64,000 nucleotides of DNA from Spirochaetaceae bacterium (GTDB lineage Bacteria; Spirochaetota; Leptospiria; Leptospirales; Leptonemataceae): the NCBI GenBank assembly GCA_002730875.1, contig PCBI01000010.1, positions 1-64,000 on the forward strand, given 5' to 3'. Shown piece by piece: positions 43,801 to 52,400 of this stretch; positions within the stretch are counted from its first letter, which is position 1; each line of letters opens with the position of its first letter. The notes below the pieces were generated by a model. That model searched no databases. It was not told the DNA's origin and was given only the letters and a program-made list of their open reading frames with translations. The position numbers and the translations under genes were made by a program.

Positions 43801-46800
43801 CATGATTCAAAGGATGGTGGCCCAGGTGGCCGGGGCCGTCCAACAACAGGAATTCATCCAGCGAATAGAAACAGAAAAGGACATAGCCCACCGGCTGGAG
43901 CAGGAATCCAGGGAACTTGCTGAGTTCACCAGGAGACTGAACGAAAGACAGGATCTGGAGTCCATTGCCTCGGAAGTTTGTCGCAATATAGTTCAGTCCA
44001 TGGGACTGGGGGCAGGTTATGTAGCCGTAGTCAACGAGAAAGAACGAGAATTCCAGAGCATTGGGGGATACGGAATAGACTACAATGAGCAGCAGCAGGC
44101 ATTTGTTCAGGGTTTCCGGTTCCCTCTCAGCCCGGAATCAGGAATGAACTACGCGGTTTATAAGAACAAGAAAAGCTTCTATCTGCGTCGGGTACGCAAA
44201 GCTTCCAGTCCGGTAGATGCCTATGCCATGGAAATCCTGAACCTGAAGTCCTTTGCCTACCTCCCATTGCTTTTAGAAGGGGAGGTAATCGGCATTCTGG
44301 GCGTGGATCCAGGCGAGAGAAAGCTCAGTCAGAAAGACCTGGAAAAACTACAGAACTATGCAGACCAGGTCACAGGTGCCATCAACAACGCCGCACTGCT
44401 AAGGCAGGTCCAACAACAAAGGATGAGTATTGAAGGTCTGGCCAGAATTACAGAAGCCGCGGCCTCTACAGATGACCTGAACGAAATCCTGGAGCAGATC
44501 TTTCACTATGTGCGCGATAGATACGGCATTCTTTCTGGCATTGTAATGGTTCCCAACGAAGACCGTACCGAGCTTCAAAGCATCAAGGTCCATACATTCG
44601 AAGATAAGAATAAGCTGCGATTGCACGCTGCCAGCGAATACGGGGAGCATCTGTCGGTGGCCATCAATGAACAGGGAGGAACTCTTGCCCGGACGTTTCT
44701 AAGAGGCCGACCCTTGTATGTGCCGAATGTACAGCGGCTCATGGGTACAGAACGAAATTACCCCGGGGCTAAGATGGATCGGGACATCTTCCAGAATCTT
44801 CGCTATCGCGGCTATCTGGCTCTTCCCATGCAGGTAAACAATGAACCCGTGGCACTACTGAATTTCACTTCCTACGGGGAAGAATTGAAACTCAGCAAGA
44901 CGGATCGCGAAGAGCTGTTTACTCTGGCCAGCCAGCTTGCGGGCATCATTCGTTCACGACAATTGGCAGAAAATCTAGAGGAAGAAAAGCGCATTGCAGA
45001 ACGGGAAAGATCAGAAAATGCCATGCTGGCCGCACTGGCCAGAAGCGCCAATGAAGGCGCAGATATTCAGGATATACTAATTCAGACTTCACAATATGTA
45101 GAGTCGGAATGCGGTGTTGCCCGACTGGGCCTCTACCTGGTAGATCCAGAGAGGAATACCCTGGAGGTGCATTCTTTCCTTGAATCCGGAAGGGAACAGG
45201 ACCTGCGAAATGCGCCGGATAGCATTTTGTCAATCCCCATCACTTTCGAGAATGGCAGCCTACCCACAGTTATTCGCAGAAAACGAAAGATGTTTCTGCC
45301 ACAGATCAAACAGGCTTTCCTGGACGCTTCCCCGGTTGATGCAGACCAGGTGGCCTTCCATAAGTTTGACTGGCTGTTGCATGCACCTTTAAGCATTGAA
45401 GGCTCAATAGTCGGAGTAATATCATTTGTGGGCCCCCGTGACCGCCGACCGGGACTTCCGCAACGACAATTGATGGAACGCATTGTAGATCAGATCTCCG
45501 GCGCGGTCCAGGGCAAACGATTGCTGAGGCAGGTGGAGGAAGCTCGAAGAGATAGCGAAGCTCTGGCCGAGCTGGCGCGGCGAGCCAATGAAGGAGCAGA
45601 CCTTACGGAGATTGGCGAACTGATACTGCAGTATGCAAAGATGAAGTGCGGCGTAGATACGCTGGCCCTGTATACTCTAAACAAAGCGAAGAATCGTCTG
45701 GATGCCCGGGCCATGGCTCGCAAGGGAAATATTCAGTCCGGTGATATGATTCCGGAGGAAGTTCGTTTCCCTTCAATGGCCGAAGCCACAGGTACCCTGC
45801 GTCGAGTAGTTTCTACCGGTAAGCCCATGTACATGGGACGGATACCAGACCGTATGAGGAAGAAAATGAGCGGCCACGATCGCAAGCTCATGGAATATCT
45901 GGGCTTCGACTGGTTTCTGGACATCCCCATGGTGGCCGAAGGCCGAGTCATCGGCGTCATAGCATTCGCCGGCCCTGCCAGACAGAAGCTATCCAGAAGC
46001 GAAAGAGACTTTTTAGAACGAATTACCCGACAGGTTTCCGGATCTGTACAGAATCGCCAGCTACTGAAGGACGTTGAGTCAGAGCGCAATGTGGCCCGCA
46101 CATTGCAACAGGAAACAGAGGGCCTGAATCAGTTGCTAAAGCGAATAGCGCCCATGGAAGACCTGGATCAGATCATGGCCGAAGTCATAGAGTTCTCCAA
46201 CGCCACGTACGGGATCAGTGTGTACTCCCTCTACTCCGTGGATAACGAATCGAAGCAGATGCATGCGTTGTCCATGAACTTCCCGGACTACATTGAACCG
46301 GACGACAGAAAGCATATCATGGACACCCCCATTCCCCTGAATTTTCGCGGAGGCGCCTTCACAATGGCATACCGCCGCAGTCCGCGCTACACCTACTTTC
46401 CCAATGCAAGTCCCGAGAGGGTTTCGCCCATCGAACAGTTTGTTACGGAGAAGTACCGACTCAAGAACATGGTAGTCTACCCCCTCCTGAAAGGGGACCG
46501 GGTTATCGCCTTTCTTAACTTTCTCACCTATCACGAAGAGGGATTGAACCGAGATCAATTGAGTCAACTCTCCATTCTGAGCGACCAGATCTCCGGTATC
46601 ATTCGAATGAATGGGCTCATTCGTGAAGTAAAAGAACAGAGTGCGCGCACAGAAGAAGCCAGACAGGAAATTGAAGCGCTGGCACAAATAACCCGGGAAG
46701 CAAATGAGTCTGCAGACCTGGAGCAAATCTTCGACATTATACTTTCCTATGCTCAAGAAAACTACGGCATCGAAGGGGCCATGCTACAGCTGGCTGATCC

Positions 46801-49282
46801 AGAATCCACCGAACTCTTTTACTACAGAACCAACAGAGTGGAGCGCCATACGCAGGAAATGTGGGATTTTATGCAAAATCTACGTATTCCACTGAATGAA
46901 AGCGGGGGTCTGGCCTTCACAATTGCGCAAAGAGGAAAGCCAGTGTTTCTATGGGATATGACCCGGGCCGCTTTGTCTATGGATGATCCCTTGCAGAAAC
47001 TCGTTCTCGTTGTGGAGCTGAAATCCGCAATGGTGGTCCCTCTGAAGGTGCGTGGTCAGACTATTGGAATGATGTATTTTTCCAATTACTCCAGTCGGCT
47101 GCAATTGAGCCGCGAAGAGATTGGCAGTATTGCCAGATTCGCCGAACAGATTGCAGGCACAATCTACGGCGCCAATCTATTGGAACAGGCAGAAACCGAG
47201 CGAAATAAAGCAGAAGCAGCCAGAAAGGAAACGGAAGTACTGGCCGACCTTTCCCGAAAAGCCAACGAAGCCACAGACCTGGAGGCGGTAAGCCAGACTC
47301 TATTTGACCATTTGCGCGAAACCCTGGACCTGGATGACTTCTGTCTATTTGTTCTGGAGCCAGAAACCATGCTTTTCCATGCAGCGGCCTGGGATACGGA
47401 AGCCGCGGAGAACCCGGAAACCCGGGAATGGTTGGAAACAAAACTGTATAAGATGGCCCCGGAGATTGGTAGCCTGTATCGCACTTATTCCAAAAGGAAA
47501 ACCACCTATCTGCCATACTTCCCAAAGGAATTCACTGCTACCGGGGATCGCACTATTGTAGAAAAGCTAAACTTAAAATCCGCCCTGCAAGTGCCACTGC
47601 TGATTCAGGATGAAGTGATCGGTTTCTTTACCTGCGGTCCCAGAAGAAGGCTCCAGAAAGCAGAAATACAGTCCATTGAACGGTTCTGCAACCAGGTGGC
47701 CGGCGCCATTCGCGCAACGGCACTTTTGAACAGTACAGAAAAAGCAAAAGAGAGAGCCGAAACGGCCAAACAGGAAACCGAAGTTCTGGCGGAGCTCTCC
47801 AAACAGGCCAACGAGACTTCCAGTCTACAGAGTCTCTGCGAAACGCTTTTCGACCATCTCGGGGAACAATACGGAATCGAAAACCAGGCATTGTTCGTTG
47901 TCGATAACGAAACCTATGAGCTAACCCCCGCGGCTGCTCGAGGTGGAGTGGGCCCCGAAGAGAGAAAGCGCTGGCTTAATACTTTTCGCATTAATCTGCG
48001 AAAGGACCCGGGCACTATGGCGTCCACCTTCAAAAGGCAAAAGACATTCTATATCAAACAGATACCGAAGAGACTGGCCGGCAAAGATCTGGAGATTGTG
48101 GAAACTCTTAATCCGCGCACAATCCTGCAGGTTCCTCTGGTGCTTCAGGATCGCACTGTGGGTATTATGGTGGCGGACCCGGCCAAAGACCTGACAAAGT
48201 CAGACATTACTTTCATCGAACGAATGTGCGATCAGATTGCCGGGGCTGTGCGGACCACTGCCCTGCTTCAGACCACTCAGGAAGCCCGGGAAGAAGCGGT
48301 GGTGGCCAAAGAGGAGGCCGAGGTGGCCCGGGCCGAGTCCGACGCACTTCTGGAAAATGTTCTGCCCAGCGTTACGGCAAAGGAGCTGAAGGAATCCGGA
48401 CGAGTGGAGCCGGTGTACTTTGACAATGTCTCAGTGCTATTTACGGATTTCGTCGGGTTTACGAAGGCCGCAGCGAAGCTAAGCCCGGCCGAGCTCATCC
48501 AGGAGCTGGATGGATGCTTTTCGCAGTTCGATGAAGTTAGTCGGCGTAACAACATGGAAAAGCTCAAGACAATCGGCGATGCCTATATGTGTGCCGGCGG
48601 TCTTCCGGTGCCGGATGAAGGCCATGCCATAGATGCCTGTCTTACGGCTCTGGAGTTTCGAAGTTTCATGAAACAGATGGCGGAAGTTAAGAGTCAGCTG
48701 GGATTCGAATTCTGGCAGATTCGTATAGGCATCCACAGCGGCCCGGTCACCGCCGGAGTAATCGGCAAAAACAAGTTCTCCTACGATATCTGGGGAGATA
48801 CGGTGAATGTGGCAAGTCGCATGGAATCATCAGGCTCTCCGGGTATGGTGAATGTCTCCGGCGAAACATACGATCTGGTTAAGGATCTATTCGAATGCGA
48901 ATATCGGGGCAAAGTACAGGCCAAAGGAAAAGGCGAACTGGACATGTACTTTGTGCATAGAATCAAGCCGGAGCTTTCTGCAGATGAAGAAGGACTGCTT
49001 CCAAACGCAATGTTCGAAATGGCTCGAACGAATCTGGACATGGATGAGATCAATGCATTGAAAGAGGAGATGGCCGGCAGGCTGAGCTCCGGGTCCTCCA
49101 CCGGGAACGGGAAAGTCACCCTTATGGCCGATGATTCCGGCTTACTGTCGAAAAGCAATGAGGTCGGCCATCGACCTGAAAATGAAAGAAGAGAATCCGA
49201 CCGCCGCGCAGACCCGGAACGCAGAAGACCCGCCGGAGCCAGACCGCTATCCGAAATCGATCTGGATAGACAGGGCTGGTGA
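40802..49282 (+). CDS. Giant membrane adenylate cyclase, second paralogue, 11 GAF modules
   Basis: I use ATG 40802, giving about 2826 aa; a TTG at 40757 is also possible and neither has a good ribosome site. A signal peptide (VAIVWTVMFFLASPVLA) precedes an extracellular sensor (VLDLQNWDFE..., SWDQLGIEGVSGRGFGTFRLVLQGLP), seven helices (about 220-430) and 11 GAF modules (about 470-2480). The C-terminal class III cyclase has FTDFVGFT, EKLKTIGDAYM and YDIWGDTVNVASRM, so all metal and adenine-selecting residues are present. The tail ends GARPLSEIDLDRQGW. GAF 9 (about 46680-47190, LAQITREANESADLEQI) has no close match in cyclase 3. It is followed 158 bp later by the third paralogue in the same direction. 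Confidence 0.92.
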   Translation: MKPTNPKSARSNSLLTSGNGWPVAIVWTVMFFLASPVLAVPAQGNPPTAQNGVLDLQNWDFERNGPATLTGEWQLQWSEFVFPDNPLSNAHLAHTPRSWDQLGIEGVSGRGFGTFRLVLQGLPESDTGLMISLPSMTGAYRLYCGKDLIVATGTAGDSYETTQPKRIPRLTVLPPECTREAGTELTWHVANFRHRTGGARAELTSAISIGMADQIMSAAYWRHLSDLSLLAIAFIMALYHLVFWLFRREDIQLILFSAVSLLFGVRIIGTQTLLQQAFPEVDFYEFEFMLEYLGFYLLIPVFFSYLRAWYPREFHRFVSYLLWGIGALFSATVLLGPVDSYSHYVSYYEAVSLAAFVYTLIALGFAIARKRTGAWIINAGIWIIIGTATHDILANMGLIHAETYLAQFGFLMFLLSQSSLIAALFSDAFRRAEDLSENLEKKVLSRTEELAQEKDRAEVSRAAALAAQSESEILAELAKEVNRGSDAESLLAPIARILISRIGSDRLGLWIEDQEEKCLNLVAGYVDAQRESPEKYDAALREISLSDADSGLVAVHKKGRTLYIPRVNKALQARSRVDATMQRTWKHDWFVVLPLMIANQSIGLIVASGPGKRRIQRSELAFIERAAGLIASAIQKQGLLERLEEEKLQADSLRVEAEREKEESELLAELARETNQGASIEELLSPIYRASRSRIGTRNIALYLTDETGKSLHLRAGYFKGAKADSANYPEIIRTVPIKDSESSLVRTYLRGRSTLQNRMDPELLKEYPVDFALHETWNYDWAALVPLTIKGRSIGLIAWSGEEKNKMSRADLPFLESVADIITGAIHNLQLLEQVKQKQALAEQEQKSTEILADLSRRVLEGGKLDEIVRSLSDSLQPILGNHGLTIYLPDRENTVLTQKTVSENGRILPAEGTPEVVRYVPVTPESGSLNRVFQKGRPLYVPEIPSNLQDQSPVDWAIKDYYGFAWAYHLPLKVAEKVIGIASVVGRNHVRLSPEERIMIQRMVAQVAGAVQQQEFIQRIETEKDIAHRLEQESRELAEFTRRLNERQDLESIASEVCRNIVQSMGLGAGYVAVVNEKEREFQSIGGYGIDYNEQQQAFVQGFRFPLSPESGMNYAVYKNKKSFYLRRVRKASSPVDAYAMEILNLKSFAYLPLLLEGEVIGILGVDPGERKLSQKDLEKLQNYADQVTGAINNAALLRQVQQQRMSIEGLARITEAAASTDDLNEILEQIFHYVRDRYGILSGIVMVPNEDRTELQSIKVHTFEDKNKLRLHAASEYGEHLSVAINEQGGTLARTFLRGRPLYVPNVQRLMGTERNYPGAKMDRDIFQNLRYRGYLALPMQVNNEPVALLNFTSYGEELKLSKTDREELFTLASQLAGIIRSRQLAENLEEEKRIAERERSENAMLAALARSANEGADIQDILIQTSQYVESECGVARLGLYLVDPERNTLEVHSFLESGREQDLRNAPDSILSIPITFENGSLPTVIRRKRKMFLPQIKQAFLDASPVDADQVAFHKFDWLLHAPLSIEGSIVGVISFVGPRDRRPGLPQRQLMERIVDQISGAVQGKRLLRQVEEARRDSEALAELARRANEGADLTEIGELILQYAKMKCGVDTLALYTLNKAKNRLDARAMARKGNIQSGDMIPEEVRFPSMAEATGTLRRVVSTGKPMYMGRIPDRMRKKMSGHDRKLMEYLGFDWFLDIPMVAEGRVIGVIAFAGPARQKLSRSERDFLERITRQVSGSVQNRQLLKDVESERNVARTLQQETEGLNQLLKRIAPMEDLDQIMAEVIEFSNATYGISVYSLYSVDNESKQMHALSMNFPDYIEPDDRKHIMDTPIPLNFRGGAFTMAYRRSPRYTYFPNASPERVSPIEQFVTEKYRLKNMVVYPLLKGDRVIAFLNFLTYHEEGLNRDQLSQLSILSDQISGIIRMNGLIREVKEQSARTEEARQEIEALAQITREANESADLEQIFDIILSYAQENYGIEGAMLQLADPESTELFYYRTNRVERHTQEMWDFMQNLRIPLNESGGLAFTIAQRGKPVFLWDMTRAALSMDDPLQKLVLVVELKSAMVVPLKVRGQTIGMMYFSNYSSRLQLSREEIGSIARFAEQIAGTIYGANLLEQAETERNKAEAARKETEVLADLSRKANEATDLEAVSQTLFDHLRETLDLDDFCLFVLEPETMLFHAAAWDTEAAENPETREWLETKLYKMAPEIGSLYRTYSKRKTTYLPYFPKEFTATGDRTIVEKLNLKSALQVPLLIQDEVIGFFTCGPRRRLQKAEIQSIERFCNQVAGAIRATALLNSTEKAKERAETAKQETEVLAELSKQANETSSLQSLCETLFDHLGEQYGIENQALFVVDNETYELTPAAARGGVGPEERKRWLNTFRINLRKDPGTMASTFKRQKTFYIKQIPKRLAGKDLEIVETLNPRTILQVPLVLQDRTVGIMVADPAKDLTKSDITFIERMCDQIAGAVRTTALLQTTQEAREEAVVAKEEAEVARAESDALLENVLPSVTAKELKESGRVEPVYFDNVSVLFTDFVGFTKAAAKLSPAELIQELDGCFSQFDEVSRRNNMEKLKTIGDAYMCAGGLPVPDEGHAIDACLTALEFRSFMKQMAEVKSQLGFEFWQIRIGIHSGPVTAGVIGKNKFSYDIWGDTVNVASRMESSGSPGMVNVSGETYDLVKDLFECEYRGKVQAKGKGELDMYFVHRIKPELSADEEGLLPNAMFEMARTNLDMDEINALKEEMAGRLSSGSSTGNGKVTLMADDSGLLSKSNEVGHRPENERRESDRRADPERRRPAGARPLSEIDLDRQGW

Positions 49283-49440
49283 CTGGTAGCCCCCCCGAAC
49301 GCTGGTTTTTTGCCGAATAATCATCAGAAACAGTTGTCGGACCAACTAAGCCCGGGCTAGATAGCGGACAAACTCATGCTTTTTTCCTTATCCAAAGCCC
49401 CGGGGCATGTTACGGGGAAAGGCAAGAAGAGCCCCGGAAT

Positions 49441-52400
49441 ATGAACAGAGGTTCAAAAACTTTAGATGCGCTGACATGCAGCAAGGGCAGCCCTCCGTTG
49501 GCTCTGATACTGAACCATTTGCCGATCTCTGTGTTGGCCCGGCTATTGCCGAACCAATCGCGCGCTTTCATACAAATAGGCCTCTTAACCATTGTCACAC
49601 TTCTTGCCGCTGGTTGCTCCGAAATCTCTCGGACCGACGCCCCGGTTGCCCGGGAGGGAGTCCTTGATCTAAGCAAATGGAACTTCGAAACCCAGGGATC
49701 CACCACTATGAGCGGCGATTGGCATCTCCAATGGGGCGAATTTGTAGCACCGAATGGACGAATGCAGAATGCTCATCTGGCCCGTGTGCCTCGTAGCTGG
49801 GACCAACTGGGAATCCAGGGGGTTAGCGGCCGCGGGTTTGGAACGTTTCGCATTGTGCTTCAAGGCCTGCCCAGGTCAGGCGCGGGCCTTTTGATTTCAC
49901 TACCTTCCATGACCGGCGCCTACCGGCTCTACTGCGGGGAAACCTTGATTGCTTCCACCGGCAGCCCTGGCAACTCCTACGGTACAACCAGCCCCAAACG
50001 AATCCCCCGTGTCGCAATAATCCCTCCGGAATGCATCAAAGAAACAGGCACTGTGCTCACATGGCATGTTGCCAATTTCAGACATCGAACCGGGGGCGGC
50101 GCGGCCGAACTAACTTCCACAATGTCCATTGGACCGCCGGCCCAAATACTGGGCTCGGTTTACTGGAAACACCTTTCCGACCTTTCGCTGCTTGCCATCG
50201 CTTTCATCATGGGTCTGTACCATCTGGTATTCTGGCTCTTTCGCCGCGATGACGTTCAGCTGGTTCTGTTTTCCGCTGTGGCCAGTCTATTCTGCATTCG
50301 GATTATGGGAACGCAATCCCTCCTACAGCAGGCCTTCCCCGGGGGGGATTTTTATGAATTGGAGTTCATGCTGGAATACCTGGGCTACTACCTGCTCATT
50401 CCGGTCTTTTTCTCCTACCTGCGAGCCTGGTATCCGAACGAATTTCATCGGTATGTATCCTACGGACTCTGGATTATCGGGTCTATCTTCTCTGCAACTG
50501 TCCTTTTTGGCCCTGTCGACTTCTATAGCCATTACGTTCGTTACTACGAGGCGGTGAGCCTTGCCGCATTTCTTTATACTCTGATCGCGCTTGGCCTGGC
50601 CATTGTCCGAAGACGTCGGGGCGCCTGGGTGATTAACGCCGGTTTATGGATAATCATCGGAACCGCAACCCACGACATACTGGCCAACATGGGTCTGCTC
50701 AAAACCGAAACCTATGTTGCACAGTTTGGCTTTCTTACATTTCTACTCTCTCAATCGTCCCTGATGGCGGCGCTTTTTTCCGAGGCCTTTCGTCGTGCAG
50801 AAGATCTATCGGAAAACCTGGAGAAAAAGGTCGTGTCACGGACCGAGGAGTTGGCCCGGGAAAAGAGACGCGCCGAACAGGAGAAAACAGAGAATGAGGT
50901 TCTGGCCAACCTGGCTCGACAGGCAAATGAAGGAGCAGATATAGAAGAGATCCTTGTGCAAACATCGCACTATGCCGAGTCCGAATGTGGCGTTTCCCGA
51001 CTGGGTTTCTACCTTATTGATCGAGAAAGAAACACTATGGAAATGCATTCTTTCGTAGAATCCGGAAAAATGACGGATCTGCAGCAGGCCCCGGATAGCA
51101 TTAAATCCATTCCCATAGAATTCGAAAGCGGAAGCCTTGCGGCTGTGGTACAGCGAAAGCGAAAGATGTTTCTTCCCTCCATCAAGCAGCAGTTTCTGGA
51201 CGCTTCTCCTGTGGATGCAGCCCAGGTGGAGTTTCACAAATTTGACTGGTTTCTCCATGCGCCATTGATTACCGGAGGTTCCATAATCGGCGTACTGGCC
51301 TTTGTAGGCCCAAAGGATCATCGTCCTGGCCTGCGCGAAAGGCAGTTGATGGAGCGTATCGTAGACCAGATAGCAGGTGCGATTCAGAGCAAGCAACTTC
51401 TGGACCAGGTTCAGCAGGAGCGAGAGGATAGCGAGGCGCTGGCCGAACTGGCCCGTCGTGCCGATTCAGGAGCCGATCTATTTGAAATTGGAGCGCTGGT
51501 CCTGGATTATGCCCGGGCAAAGTGCGGGGTAGATACCCTTGGACTGTACACCGTCAACAGAGAGCTCAGCCGACTGGAGGTACAGGGATTCGCTCGAAAG
51601 GGTACGATCCAGCCGGGAAGCGCCCTGCCCGATGAACTGCGATTCCCTCCACTGTTTGAAGAGAATGGTTCCCTTGCCCAGGTCGTTTCCCAGGCCAGGC
51701 CCCTGTATATGGGAAGATTACCAGAGCGGCTGAAACGAAGAATGAGCCGTCATGACCGAATGAACCTGGAGTTCATGGATTTTGACTGGTTTCTGGATAT
51801 TCCCATGATAGCCGATGGACGGGTTATCGGAGTGATCGCTTTCGCAGGCCCTGCCCGAGAGAAGCTTACAGAAAGCGAAAGAAATTTTCTGGAACGGATC
51901 ACCAGGCAAGTGGCCGGGTCTGTACAGAACCAGCAGCTATTGAAGCAGGTAGAGTCGGAGCGAAACGTGGCTCGAACTCTGCAAAAGGAAACGGAAGGTC
52001 TGAATCAACTACTCAAGCGCATCGCGCCCATGGAAGACCTGGAAAGAATCATGCAGGAGGTGATCGCATTTTCCGAAAAAGCTTATGGAATAGGCGTGTA
52101 CTCCCTCTATTCCGTAGACAATGATCTCAAGCAAATGCATGCGCTGTCCATGAACTTTCCGGAACATATAACGGAAGAAGATCGGCAGTATATTATGGAC
52201 ACACCGATTCCTCTGGATTTTCGTGGAGGAGCCTTTACTATTGCGTACCGTCGCAGCCCGCGATACACCTACTTCAGGAATGCAAAGCCCGAAGGCACGC
52301 CGCCCATAGAGCAATTTGTTGCTGCGCAGTACAGGCTAACAAACATGGTAGTCTATCCATTGATGGAGGGCGACCAGGTCATCGCTTTTCTGAATTTTTT